Assembly: GCF_003046625.1 (NCBI RefSeq)
Contig: NZ_QAAD01000001.1
Coordinates: 186,001 to 250,000, forward strand
Length of the DNA stretch: 64,000 nt
From: Mangrovibacterium marinum
GTDB taxonomy: Bacteria; Bacteroidota; Bacteroidia; Bacteroidales; Prolixibacteraceae
Direction of reading: 5' to 3'
The notes under the pieces were generated by a model. It ran no database searches. It was not told the origin of the DNA and saw only the letters and a program-made list of their open reading frames with translations. Shown piece by piece: positions 26,489-35,768 of the stretch (position 1 is its first letter; each line of letters opens with the position of its first letter). Position numbers and translations under genes: made by a program.

Positions 26489-27529
26489 ATGCCTGTCAAG
26501 TCAGACCAAATTTACGAAATCATAACTCGGAAACTAACGGGTACAATTTCGAACAAAGAAAATCAGATACTGGACGAATGGATTTCGAAGAGCCTTCGAA
26601 ACCAAATTGAGTTTGAGGATATCCAAATTCTTTGGGAAAAGACAGGTGAGTTTCAGATACCATCACGCATCGATCAAAACGTCGCGTTGGACTTGGTGCA
26701 TCAACGCGCCGATATAAAATCACCGAAGATATTCCGATTGAATTTGCTCTACCAGGCGGCCGCCATTTTGGTTCTGGCAGTTTTGCTGGCAGGTACGTAC
26801 AGCTATTTCTTCTCCACAGGAGGTTCTTCTTCCGAATACTATGAAGAAGTCTTTGCAGCAATCGGCACAAGAACTCATGTTGATCTTCCGGATGGGTCAA
26901 GGGTTTATCTTAACTCCGGAAGTTCGCTTCGGTTTTCAAATCAATTTACTTCCAAACAACAGAGACGCCTTGAACTGGAAGGGGAGGCATATTTTGATGT
27001 GGCCAAGGACCCGAAACACCCCTTCATCGTCAAGGCCGGACCGATTGAAGTAGAAGCGTTGGGGACCGAGTTCAATGTGGATGCTTACAACAAGGATCGG
27101 GCGATTGAGGTCACTTTGCTGGAGGGGAAAGTGGCAATTAACCCGGCCAACAAAACAGACGGGAAAGCGCTAATAATTTTAGATCCCAATGAGATGGCAC
27201 ACTTCAATGTAAAGGAAAACAAGATAAGCAAAATAAAAACCTATGAATTGGAGAAATACGTGGGATGGATCAATGGCAAGCTCTTATTTATGGATGACCC
27301 GATTCAGGAGGTGATGCTCAAACTTGAAAACTGGTATAATGTTGATATTCGCCTGGAGGATCAAAAGCTGAATAAATACCGGTTTACCGGAACATTTATT
27401 GATGAATCGGTCGATGAAGTTCTCCGGACACTGAGTTTGACCTCGCCTTTAAGCTATGAAATCACTCCCGCCCAGCAAGACTCCCAAGGAAGATATACAA
27501 AACGAATTATAAAACTTAAAATAAATTAA
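26489..27529 (+). CDS. FecR-type anti-sigma factor (fructan PUL)
   Basis: The protein has 346 residues: a cytoplasmic N-terminal region (about 1-85), one membrane span (about 87-109) and a periplasmic FecR domain (GTRTHVDLPDGSRVYLNSGSSL, LELEGEAYFDVAKDPKHPF, VEALGTEFNVDAYN). A C-terminal DUF4974-type domain (KLLFMDDPIQEVMLKLENWYNVDIR) completes it. It should hold the upstream sigma factor at the membrane and receive the signal from the STN domain of SusC. A 137-nt gap separates it from the sigma gene; another of 123 nt to susC holds the candidate antisense RNA. Confidence 0.93.
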   Translation: MPVKSDQIYEIITRKLTGTISNKENQILDEWISKSLRNQIEFEDIQILWEKTGEFQIPSRIDQNVALDLVHQRADIKSPKIFRLNLLYQAAAILVLAVLLAGTYSYFFSTGGSSSEYYEEVFAAIGTRTHVDLPDGSRVYLNSGSSLRFSNQFTSKQQRRLELEGEAYFDVAKDPKHPFIVKAGPIEVEALGTEFNVDAYNKDRAIEVTLLEGKVAINPANKTDGKALIILDPNEMAHFNVKENKISKIKTYELEKYVGWINGKLLFMDDPIQEVMLKLENWYNVDIRLEDQKLNKYRFTGTFIDESVDEVLRTLSLTSPLSYEITPAQQDSQGRYTKRIIKLKIN

Positions 27530-27555
27530 ATGAACGCCTAGCTGAACAAAAGTTT

Positions 27556-27639
27556 AAAAAACAGGAAGGTGTACCACCACCCTCCTGTCCGGTAAATGTC
27601 TGCTACCAACAGACATTAAAATTGAGTTTAAAAAATTAA
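27556..27639 (-). ncRNA. Candidate cis-antisense RNA opposite the susC leader (fructan PUL)
   Basis: Read on the minus strand: a near-consensus -7 element TAAATTCG at 27653-27646, a predicted start near 27639, an 8-bp hairpin (27617-27595, 7-nt loop), then an intrinsic terminator. The terminator hairpin spans 27588-27561 (6 bp, one mismatch, 4 bp, 6-nt loop) and is followed by a T-run (A-tract 27556-27561). No T-run follows the hairpin on the plus strand, so it is a terminator only for antisense transcription. The layout matches 57028-57124 in the other PUL almost to the base. It resembles DonS-type antisense RNAs that repress PULs in Bacteroides fragilis. Expression is inferred. Confidence 0.55.
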
Positions 27640-27652
27640 ACATTTCGAATTT

Positions 27653-30600
27653 ATGAAAAAATCAAACATGAATGGAATACTTCATCGTATTCTAAGAACT
27701 AAAGTTCTGTTTATTATGAAATTAACGACCTTCTTTTTCTTCTTGTCCACCTTTACGCTATTAGCGTCAGGGACTTTTTCCCAGTCTAAAACATTTTCCA
27801 TTAGCCGGGAGAATGCGTTGATTAAGGATGTTCTGGCAGAGGTTGAAGACCAAAGCGGATACTTTTTTATTTATAATAATGAATTTGTCGACGTCTATCA
27901 AAGAGTTAGTATCAGTGCGAAAGATATGTCTATTGCGGATCTGCTCGATCAAATCTTTGCAGGTCAGAATATTCAATATAAAATAGATAACCGCAAGATT
28001 ATTCTTTCAGCATCTGGAGTTCAGAAAACGTCGCTGCAACAACAATCCCAGGTATCTGGGAAAGTGACTGATAATTCAGGTGCTCCGTTACCTGGAGTTA
28101 CAGTTGTGGTTAAGGGTACAACGACGGGAACTATTACTGATGCCGACGGACATTATTTGATTCCTGATGTTCCCGGTGATGCAGTTCTCGTATTCTCTTT
28201 TATAGGGATGAGCACTCAGGAAATTGAGGTTGCAGATCAAGGTACTATTGATGTAACAATGCAAGAGGAATCCATTGGTTTGGATCAGGTTGTTGTAACG
28301 GGCTACCAGACGCAAAGGAAAGCTGACCTAACCGGAGCAGTGGGGGTTGTTGAAGTGGATAAGATCAAAGAAATGCCAACAGGTAATGCTATCAAAGCAT
28401 TGCAAGGACGACTTGCGGGGGTGTACATCACAACCGACGGTAACCCTGGCGCGTTTGCTACGGTTCGTATTCGCGGGGGGAGCACCATGGGTTCAGGGAA
28501 CAACAATCCTTTATATATCATTGACGGGGTACCGACAACAGGAGGTATCGAACAACTTAATCCGAACGACATTGAGTCGATGCAGGTATTGAAAGATGCT
28601 TCGTCTGCCAGTATTTATGGTTCTCGCGCGAACAATGGGGTTATCTTAATTACAACAAAAAAGGGACAACAAGGTGTCAGTAAGGTTGAATTCAGCTCGT
28701 ATGCTACTATTCAACACTATGCCAATAAACTGGACGTGTTGAACACCTACGACAGAGGTTTGGTAAATTGGCAAGCCGCCATTAATGATGGAAATACGCC
28801 AACATCAGCTATTTATACCTATGATTGGCACCGCGATGAAAACGGGAAAGCTATTCTGGACCGGATTCTTCTTCCGGAGTTTATTGATCCGGCACAGACA
28901 ATGCGGCCAGCTGACACGAAATGGTATGACGAAGTATCTCAGCAATCACTAATCCAGTCGTACAACCTGACATTCTCGAATGGAAATGAAAAGAGCAATA
29001 CGCTGTTCTCGTTGAATTACTATGATCACGACGGAATCATCAAGGAAACCAATTCCAACAAAATAACCGCTCGTATCAATTCGGATTACAGATTTCTGGA
29101 CGGCAAGCTAAAAGTGGGCGAAAACTTGACTGTTTCGCGGGTGAAAAATGCAGAGATCCCTGTGGGGGATGTGATGTACCTGGCTTTGGTTCAGCAACCG
29201 GTAGTTCCGGTTTATTCAGTGGATGGAGGTTGGGGAGGCCCTGCTCCGGGCATGACCGACCGTCACAATCCGGTTCGTTTAATTGAGCAAAATAAGCAAA
29301 ATCAATCGCGCACAGCGCGGGTGTTCGGAAACATGTATGCCGATCTCGAAATCATCAAAGGATTGAATTACAGATCTAATTTTGGTATTGATTATACGGA
29401 GAATTACTACAGGAAGATGGATTATTCCTATGAATCCGGATTTCTAATCAGTGATATCAGCCGGGTGACAACTTCACAATGGCATAATATAGCATGGACC
29501 TGGTCCAATACCTTGAATTACAAATTTGAAAGAGGCAAGCACAATGCAGACATTGTTGTAGGTACAGAAGCTGTTAAGGCAGAATACGAATCTTTCTATG
29601 GAAGTCGCGAAGGATATGTCATCGAAGACCCGGAATACATGTTCCTGGATTCCGGTACCGAGAAAGTCCTGAATGGTGGAAGTGGTGCCGGTAACTCGTT
29701 GTTTTCTTATTTCGGAAAAGTAAACTACGTGTTTGATCAAAAGTATCTGGCTTCGGTCACTGTTCGCCGTGACGGTTCCTCTCGCTTTGGTAAAGATAAT
29801 TTGTATGGTACTTTTCCCGCGTTCTCTGTTGGTTGGCGGTTAAGCGAAGAAGACTTTTTTAAAGAAGCCTTGCCTCAGTTTTCAAACCTGAAATTCAGGG
29901 CTGGCTGGGGGATTACCGGTAACCAGGAGATTAGCAACGAAGCCATTTATTCCATCTACCGTTCGGATTATGGCATTGACCCAACCTGGGATTTTGATTC
30001 TGGAACAGCCTATGATATTACCGGGGCAGACTCGGGTACCCTTCCTTCAGGTTTTCGTAAGATACGCGAAGGAAATCCCGGCCTGAAATGGGAAGAAGCC
30101 ACACAAACTAACTTAGGGATCGATTTTGGATTGATGCATCAGAAATTGTATGGTAGCTTCGACTATTTCTTCAAAGAAACCAAGGATATTTTGCTTGAGC
30201 CTCCTTACCTGGCTGTTAAAGGCGGTGGTGGCAACCAATGGGTGAACGGCGCCACACTGGAAAATAAAGGTTGGGAATTTGTATTGGGATACAATACCAA
30301 ACTGAGTAACGGATTGGAAATTGACCTGACCGGAAATATTTCATCTTATAAACGTGAAGTTACGTTTTTACCGGATGAAGTGCTCACCGGCTATCCGGGA
30401 GACCCATCAACCGGGAAAAGTGTGTTGGGGCATTCTGACATGGTTCACTTTGGTTACATCGCTGACGGCATCTTTAAGAGCCAGGACGAAGTGGACGCTC
30501 ACGCTTCTCAAACAGGAAAAGGCATTGGCCGTATTCGTTATAAGGATATTGGCGGATTGGATGCTGAAGGTAATTTCGTATACCAGCCGGATGGCGTTGT

Positions 30601-31126
30601 AGATGCGCTTGACCGTACCTGGCTTGGCGATCCGAACCCCGATTTTATCTACGGCCTGAACGCCAGTTTCGCATACAAAGGATTCGATCTGAATCTTTTC
30701 TTTCAGGGGATTTATGGCGCCGATGTGTACAACGAATATAAACACCTGACCGATTTTACCTCGATTTGGCAGGGAACCAACTTTGGTTCACGGACGCTGC
30801 AGGCATGGACACCCGACAATCCAAATTCAACGATTCCGATGTTGACCCGTACGGATACGAACAATGAAAGTCGCACTTCCTCTTATTTTATTGAAGATGG
30901 TTCGTACCTGAAATTGAGAAATATTCAGATTGGATACCAGATTCCGGCCCGATTAATCCAGAGTTTACGCATGTCTTCTGCCCGGATCTATTTGCAGGGA
31001 CAGAACGTCTTCACCATTAAGGATAGAAAAGGAAACGATCAGTTCACTGGTGTTGATCCTGAATCTCCTGGATTTGCCTACCCGATCCCATCTAGCTACA
31101 CAATTGGTATTAATGTTACATTCTAG
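27653..31126 (+). CDS. SusC/RagA-type TonB-dependent transporter with STN domain (fructan PUL)
   Basis: This is a 1157-residue outer membrane importer. Order: signal peptide (to about residue 45), STN secretin/TonB N-terminal domain (about 55-110, LAEVEDQSGYFFIYNNEF) that contacts FecR, carboxypeptidase-like beta-sandwich (VSGKVTDNSGAPLPGVTVVVKGTT), plug (GLDQVVVTGYQTQRKADLTGAVGVV ... IRGGSTMGSGNNNPLYIIDG) and a 22-strand-type barrel with a C-terminal aromatic strand. With SusD it forms the lidded oligosaccharide import complex driven by TonB. The GH32 genes downstream indicate fructan fragments as substrate. Confidence 0.96.
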   Translation: MKKSNMNGILHRILRTKVLFIMKLTTFFFFLSTFTLLASGTFSQSKTFSISRENALIKDVLAEVEDQSGYFFIYNNEFVDVYQRVSISAKDMSIADLLDQIFAGQNIQYKIDNRKIILSASGVQKTSLQQQSQVSGKVTDNSGAPLPGVTVVVKGTTTGTITDADGHYLIPDVPGDAVLVFSFIGMSTQEIEVADQGTIDVTMQEESIGLDQVVVTGYQTQRKADLTGAVGVVEVDKIKEMPTGNAIKALQGRLAGVYITTDGNPGAFATVRIRGGSTMGSGNNNPLYIIDGVPTTGGIEQLNPNDIESMQVLKDASSASIYGSRANNGVILITTKKGQQGVSKVEFSSYATIQHYANKLDVLNTYDRGLVNWQAAINDGNTPTSAIYTYDWHRDENGKAILDRILLPEFIDPAQTMRPADTKWYDEVSQQSLIQSYNLTFSNGNEKSNTLFSLNYYDHDGIIKETNSNKITARINSDYRFLDGKLKVGENLTVSRVKNAEIPVGDVMYLALVQQPVVPVYSVDGGWGGPAPGMTDRHNPVRLIEQNKQNQSRTARVFGNMYADLEIIKGLNYRSNFGIDYTENYYRKMDYSYESGFLISDISRVTTSQWHNIAWTWSNTLNYKFERGKHNADIVVGTEAVKAEYESFYGSREGYVIEDPEYMFLDSGTEKVLNGGSGAGNSLFSYFGKVNYVFDQKYLASVTVRRDGSSRFGKDNLYGTFPAFSVGWRLSEEDFFKEALPQFSNLKFRAGWGITGNQEISNEAIYSIYRSDYGIDPTWDFDSGTAYDITGADSGTLPSGFRKIREGNPGLKWEEATQTNLGIDFGLMHQKLYGSFDYFFKETKDILLEPPYLAVKGGGGNQWVNGATLENKGWEFVLGYNTKLSNGLEIDLTGNISSYKREVTFLPDEVLTGYPGDPSTGKSVLGHSDMVHFGYIADGIFKSQDEVDAHASQTGKGIGRIRYKDIGGLDAEGNFVYQPDGVVDALDRTWLGDPNPDFIYGLNASFAYKGFDLNLFFQGIYGADVYNEYKHLTDFTSIWQGTNFGSRTLQAWTPDNPNSTIPMLTRTDTNNESRTSSYFIEDGSYLKLRNIQIGYQIPARLIQSLRMSSARIYLQGQNVFTIKDRKGNDQFTGVDPESPGFAYPIPSSYTIGINVTF

Positions 31127-31138
31127 AAAATACAGACA

Positions 31139-32875
31139 ATGAAAAAGATAAGCAACAATATATTCGCCTGGATCCTGATAATGGCCTCAGGACTACTATT
31201 TTCCTGTTCGGACTCGTTTCTTGAAATGGCACCAAAGAGCATTATTAGCAGCGACCAGCTTTTAACACCCGAAAATGCAGAGAGTATGGTGATTTCTGCT
31301 TACGCGGAATTAGGGAATGACCACTATACCGCTCCGAATTCCCTCTGGCCTTACGCCGATATTACCAGCGGTGACTCCTATAAAGGAGGCGGTGGAACCG
31401 GTGATATCTGGGAATTCAATTTCTTGGAATTATTTGCGTTTAACACAACAGATAACCCGTTGGTTGATCAGAAATGGTACCGGCTCTATGTCGGAATCGG
31501 GCGTGCAAACGAAGCGCTTAAAGTTGTCAATCAGCTATCGGCAGAGGAGTACCCCAAAAAACTTGCTCGTCAGGCTGAAATGCGTTTCCTCCGGGCACAC
31601 CACTATTTCATCCTGAAAACCATGTTCAAGTATATCTCTTGGATTGATGAAACAATTGAAGGAAACGCCTACAACGAAGTGTCAAACAGAGAATTTTCCG
31701 ATCAGGAATTGTGGGACAAAATTGCTGCCGAGTTTCGGTTTGCAGCTGATAATCTGCCCGAAACCCAGAACGACAAAGGACGGCCAAACAAATACGCCGC
31801 GTTGGCCTATTTGGCAAAAACCAAGTTGTATCAAGCCTACGAGCAAAATGAACAAAACAGCGTAACCAATATCAATACATCAAAACTTAATGAAGTGGTT
31901 AACCTGGTTGATGAAGTGATTGCCTCCGGGCAGTATTCCCTTTTTGCAGATTTTGGCTACAATTTTTTGCAGACTCATGATGAAGGAAGCACCGAATCGG
32001 TTTTTTCTATTCAGCGGTCTATCGAAGATGGCACACCTACAGGTCGCCTGGACTGGGGAAATGCGCTTAATTATCCCATGAACCCGGAATACGGCTGTTG
32101 CTGGTTTCACATTCCGTCTCAAAATTTGGTGAATTCGTTTAAAACGGATGCCACCGGCCTTCCCCAATTCGATGCCTTTAATAATTCAGACGTTTTGGAA
32201 GGCAACGATTTTCAGGAAAATACCTTTGATGTTCGTCTGGACCATACCGTAGCCATTCCAGGACATCCGTGGAAATATGATCCTGATTTTATTTACCGAA
32301 AAGATTGGGCCCGTGCAACACAGATTTATGGACACTTTTCTTCGCTGAAAGAAAATCAACATTACGAATGTGCCTGCTTCGAAAAAGTGCCGCCATTCAT
32401 GGCTAGTTCCAAAAATACCGATATCATCCGTTTTGCTGATGTTCTGTTGTGGAAGGCTGAAGCCCTTATCGAACTTGGTCGGCAGGACGAGGCCCTGCCC
32501 ATTATTAATGATGTGCGCCAGCGGGCTATCAACAGTACAGCTATGCTTGTGGACAAGGATGGAAATCCAGTTTCAAATTACGGCATGGATATTTACAAGC
32601 CCGGAGAAAATTGTACCTGGAATCAGGATTTTGCCCGTCAGGCACTGCGTTGGGAACGTCGCCTTGAATTGGCCATGGAAGGTATTCGATTTTATGATCT
32701 GGTTCGCTGGGGAATTGCTTCTGAATACATCAACAAATACTTTACCGAAGAATCGGTTAAGCGGGAATACCTGAAGGATGGACAGTTTACAAAAGGAAAA
32801 CACGAGTACTTTGCTATTCCGCAAAACCAAATTGACTTTAGCAAAGGGTTGTACCAGCAGAACAATGGGTGGTAA
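31139..32875 (+). CDS. SusD/RagB-type surface lipoprotein (fructan PUL)
   Basis: This 578-residue lipoprotein (GLLFSCSDSFLEMAPKS; Cys23) is of the SusD fold. TPR-like helices (RLYVGIGRANEALKVV, AEMRFLRAHHYFILKTMF) and the C-terminal RWERRLELAMEGIRFYDLVRWG with the closing FAIPQNQIDF block are family landmarks. It caps the SusC barrel and binds the incoming fructo-oligosaccharide at the surface. It starts 12 nt after susC. Confidence 0.95.
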   Translation: MKKISNNIFAWILIMASGLLFSCSDSFLEMAPKSIISSDQLLTPENAESMVISAYAELGNDHYTAPNSLWPYADITSGDSYKGGGGTGDIWEFNFLELFAFNTTDNPLVDQKWYRLYVGIGRANEALKVVNQLSAEEYPKKLARQAEMRFLRAHHYFILKTMFKYISWIDETIEGNAYNEVSNREFSDQELWDKIAAEFRFAADNLPETQNDKGRPNKYAALAYLAKTKLYQAYEQNEQNSVTNINTSKLNEVVNLVDEVIASGQYSLFADFGYNFLQTHDEGSTESVFSIQRSIEDGTPTGRLDWGNALNYPMNPEYGCCWFHIPSQNLVNSFKTDATGLPQFDAFNNSDVLEGNDFQENTFDVRLDHTVAIPGHPWKYDPDFIYRKDWARATQIYGHFSSLKENQHYECACFEKVPPFMASSKNTDIIRFADVLLWKAEALIELGRQDEALPIINDVRQRAINSTAMLVDKDGNPVSNYGMDIYKPGENCTWNQDFARQALRWERRLELAMEGIRFYDLVRWGIASEYINKYFTEESVKREYLKDGQFTKGKHEYFAIPQNQIDFSKGLYQQNNGW

Positions 32876-32908
32876 AAAGTAAGTGTTAAAACGTTAAAGA
32901 CATTAGAA

Positions 32909-34069
32909 ATGAGAAAACATATATTAAATCTTTTTGCAATCGTATTTATTGCAGGCTTGATTTCTTGCGATGAAGACTACAAATCCAACTTGGTATTGGA
33001 TAAAGATGTTACGATCTCAGCCTTTTCTGTCGATGGTGTTGAAGGAGTAATCAATGAAAAAAATAAGACGATTTCGGTTACAGTACCAGATGGCACTGAT
33101 TTGTCGAACCTCAGCACAACGATTCAATTGGCAGAAGGCGCAACGATTACTCCTGCAATTTCAAGTAATATGGATTTTTCGAATCCTCTGGAAGTGATGG
33201 TTGTCAATGGTGATGTGTTCAGTAAATATACTATAACCGTTTCAGAGCTGTTTTATATCGGCTTTTTGGGTACAGCGCCTAATGCGGGAGCGATTGTCGA
33301 TGACGATGAAAAAGCCGCTGCCGAATGGTTCCTCGAAAACTATGATAACGGAGTTTACGTGAGTTTTGATGACATCAAAAATGGCTCAGTCGATGTGAAT
33401 GACTTCCGGGTGCTTTGGTGGTACTATGATTCAGGCCGTGATCTTCCTGCTACTGCACTGGATAACGATGTACTTAATGCCATCAATAACTTCTATAAAA
33501 ATGGTGGGAACATGCTCTTTAATGGGCACGCCTGCGCCTATTTGTGGACTTTGGGGCGAATCACGAACAATTACAACATGGTGATTGGCGATGGTGCCGG
33601 TTTTGAAAACGGCGATACTTGGGCAATTGGTGCAACCATTGGAGCACACGATATGACTTCTCATCCAATTTATAATGGGATAACTTTTAATCAGGATGGT
33701 GATGGCTATCAGTGGGTACCGATCATTGGACCAGGCTACCGCGAGGATCATAATTATGTGATTGTTGAAGCAGCCGGGTATCATGGTTACGGGAATGGAG
33801 ACGAAAACGCCTATGCAGCTTTTACTTCAGCAAACAAGGTTCGATGGCTTGGTGTTTGGGGCGGAATCCGCGACTATTTTATGGCTGGCGTTATGGAACT
33901 GCTTCCAACCGATGAGTATCAGGGTAAGGCAATTTATCAGGGTATTGGTGGTTTTGAATTTAATCAAAACGCTGCTGGTGAACTTAACCCAGATGGAGTT
34001 AATCCATATCAATCCAATATTAACCTGATTACAAAGAATTCACTGAACTATTTGTCTCAAAAAAATTAA
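32909..34069 (+). CDS. DUF4960-type lipoprotein of fructan PUL, probable surface glycan-binding protein
   Basis: This 386-residue lipoprotein has IAGLISCDEDYKS; the acidic residues right after Cys21 resemble the surface-export signal of Bacteroidota lipoproteins. An Ig-like/DUF5018-type N-terminal domain (about 30-110) with repeated Thr/Val strands precedes a domain (about 115-380) that reads like a type 1 glutamine amidotransferase fold without its catalytic triad (YIGFLGTAPNAGAIVDDDEKAAAEW, FRVLWWYYDSG, NNFYKNGGNMLFNGHA). I know such DUF4960 proteins next to GH32 genes in Bacteroides. Fructan binding is inferred from that position. Confidence 0.72.
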   Translation: MRKHILNLFAIVFIAGLISCDEDYKSNLVLDKDVTISAFSVDGVEGVINEKNKTISVTVPDGTDLSNLSTTIQLAEGATITPAISSNMDFSNPLEVMVVNGDVFSKYTITVSELFYIGFLGTAPNAGAIVDDDEKAAAEWFLENYDNGVYVSFDDIKNGSVDVNDFRVLWWYYDSGRDLPATALDNDVLNAINNFYKNGGNMLFNGHACAYLWTLGRITNNYNMVIGDGAGFENGDTWAIGATIGAHDMTSHPIYNGITFNQDGDGYQWVPIIGPGYREDHNYVIVEAAGYHGYGNGDENAYAAFTSANKVRWLGVWGGIRDYFMAGVMELLPTDEYQGKAIYQGIGGFEFNQNAAGELNPDGVNPYQSNINLITKNSLNYLSQKN

Positions 34070-34199
34070 TCACCGAAAGTTGGGGAGGTTTAAAAGTTGC
34101 ACCCGTTGTCTGGTAGGACGATCAGTCTGGCGGAACAGCTTTTAGCCTGCCTCTTCCTTAGTGAACAGGTATACTTTTACAAACGGAAAACAGAAATAG

Positions 34200-35750
34200 A
34201 TGAAATTGACCAAAATTATATTTTTTATGTTTATGTTGCTGTTGGGAGCCTGCGGCGATAACGAAGAAACGGACAGCAGTGCAGATGTGATGTATCACCA
34301 CAATTTCAGGCCTTACTATCATTACACACCACAGGCAAACTGGATGAACGACCCTAACGGGATGGTCTATTACGACGGAAAATATCACCTTTTTTACCAG
34401 TATTATCCGTATGGAACCACCTGGGGGCCTATGCATTGGGCGCATACCGTCAGTACTGATTTGTTTCATTGGGAAGACCAGGGGATCAAGCTATATCCCG
34501 ATGAGTTGGGTTATATCTTCTCAGGGAGCGCAGTAGCCGATCTAAACAACACGGCAGGATTTAAAACCGGGAACGAAACGCCATTGGTGGCCATTTTTAC
34601 CCATCATCAAAATATCACCGGCAGGCAGGTTCAAAGCCTCGCTTACAGCAACGATAAAGGGGCTACTTGGACCAAGTATGAAAACAACCCGGTACTGGAC
34701 AATCCGGGCATTGCCGATTTTCGCGATCCAAAAGTAATTTGGCACGAAGCCTCCCAAAAATGGATCATGGTGCTGGCCGTTTTTGATCACATTCGCATCT
34801 ATTCATCGCCGAACCTGAAAGCTTGGGAATTGGAAAGCGAGTTTGGAAAAAATGTGGGATACCATGGGGGCGTATGGGAATGTCCTGACTTATTTCCATT
34901 GAAGGATGAACAAGGAACCGTAAAGTGGGTAATGCTGGTTAGTTTGGGAGGAAACGAGAACAGCGAACCAAACGGAGGTAGCGCCACCCAATATTTTATT
35001 GGTGAGTTCGACGGGAGTTCCTTTGTTTCAGAAAATGAAGAAATCCTGTGGGCCGATTATGGTATCGATAACTATGCAGGTGTCACCTGGAGCAATATTC
35101 CCGAAATAGACGGACGGCGCCTGTTTATTGGTTGGATGAGCAACTGGGCGTATGCCAATGTTGTACCTGAATCCGGCTGGCGCAGCGGAATGACTGTCCC
35201 GCGAGAAATCAAATTGAAGAAAAGGCAAGACAATAGCTACGTTCTTCATTTCTCCCCGGTGGACGAGCTGAATACACTAGTTGATCCGCAAAAGACGATT
35301 GCACCCGAAACCCCGGCCAATCAAATTCATATGGATTACCATGAAATTATCGCCGGGGGCAGCTATCAGGTCGAAATGGAAATCATTCCTGCTGAGATAG
35401 ATCAGTTTACCATTTCTATCGGGAATGAATTGGAAGATCTCACGATCAGTTACAGTAAAACAGATGGTGAATTCACGATTGACCGTAGTAACTCGGGGTA
35501 TGTCTCCTTCAATAATCTATTTATGCACGAAATTCATTGCGACTACCAAGCTACAGGGGCAACCCTGCCTCTTACATTACTTGTCGATCAAAATTCAGTT
35601 GAATTGTTTATCAATCAGGGAGAAAAGGTTATGACCACCTTGTTTTTCCCAAGGTACAATTATAAGTTTTTTAGACTGGATGGCAACACGCAGAATGAAT
35701 TTGTCAACTCATTGACGATAAAAGCACTCAAGAAGTCAATGATCCGATAA
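34200..35750 (+). CDS. GH32 fructan hydrolase, predicted surface lipoprotein
   Basis: The protein has 516 residues. The lipobox is LLLGACGDNEETDSS (Cys19), followed by acidic residues, which suggests export to the cell surface. The five-bladed propeller carries the catalytic set: nucleophile Asp51 in WMNDPNG, transition-state Asp176 in FRDPKV, and acid/base Glu227 in WECPDLF. A C-terminal beta-sandwich (about 340-516, with LLVDQNSVELFINQGE) completes the GH32 architecture. It hydrolyses beta-fructosidic links (levan, inulin or sucrose). Surface placement would suit an endo-acting levanase or inulinase. A second GH32 gene follows after 18 nt. Confidence 0.93.
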   Translation: MKLTKIIFFMFMLLLGACGDNEETDSSADVMYHHNFRPYYHYTPQANWMNDPNGMVYYDGKYHLFYQYYPYGTTWGPMHWAHTVSTDLFHWEDQGIKLYPDELGYIFSGSAVADLNNTAGFKTGNETPLVAIFTHHQNITGRQVQSLAYSNDKGATWTKYENNPVLDNPGIADFRDPKVIWHEASQKWIMVLAVFDHIRIYSSPNLKAWELESEFGKNVGYHGGVWECPDLFPLKDEQGTVKWVMLVSLGGNENSEPNGGSATQYFIGEFDGSSFVSENEEILWADYGIDNYAGVTWSNIPEIDGRRLFIGWMSNWAYANVVPESGWRSGMTVPREIKLKKRQDNSYVLHFSPVDELNTLVDPQKTIAPETPANQIHMDYHEIIAGGSYQVEMEIIPAEIDQFTISIGNELEDLTISYSKTDGEFTIDRSNSGYVSFNNLFMHEIHCDYQATGATLPLTLLVDQNSVELFINQGEKVMTTLFFPRYNYKFFRLDGNTQNEFVNSLTIKALKKSMIR

Positions 35751-35768
35751 CATTTAAACAAAATAAGA

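Noticed and set aside
27595-27617. Hairpin as a terminator between fecR and susC in the sense direction
   Set aside because: No T-run follows on the plus strand, and susC must be transcribed through; the antisense reading explains the arrangement better.
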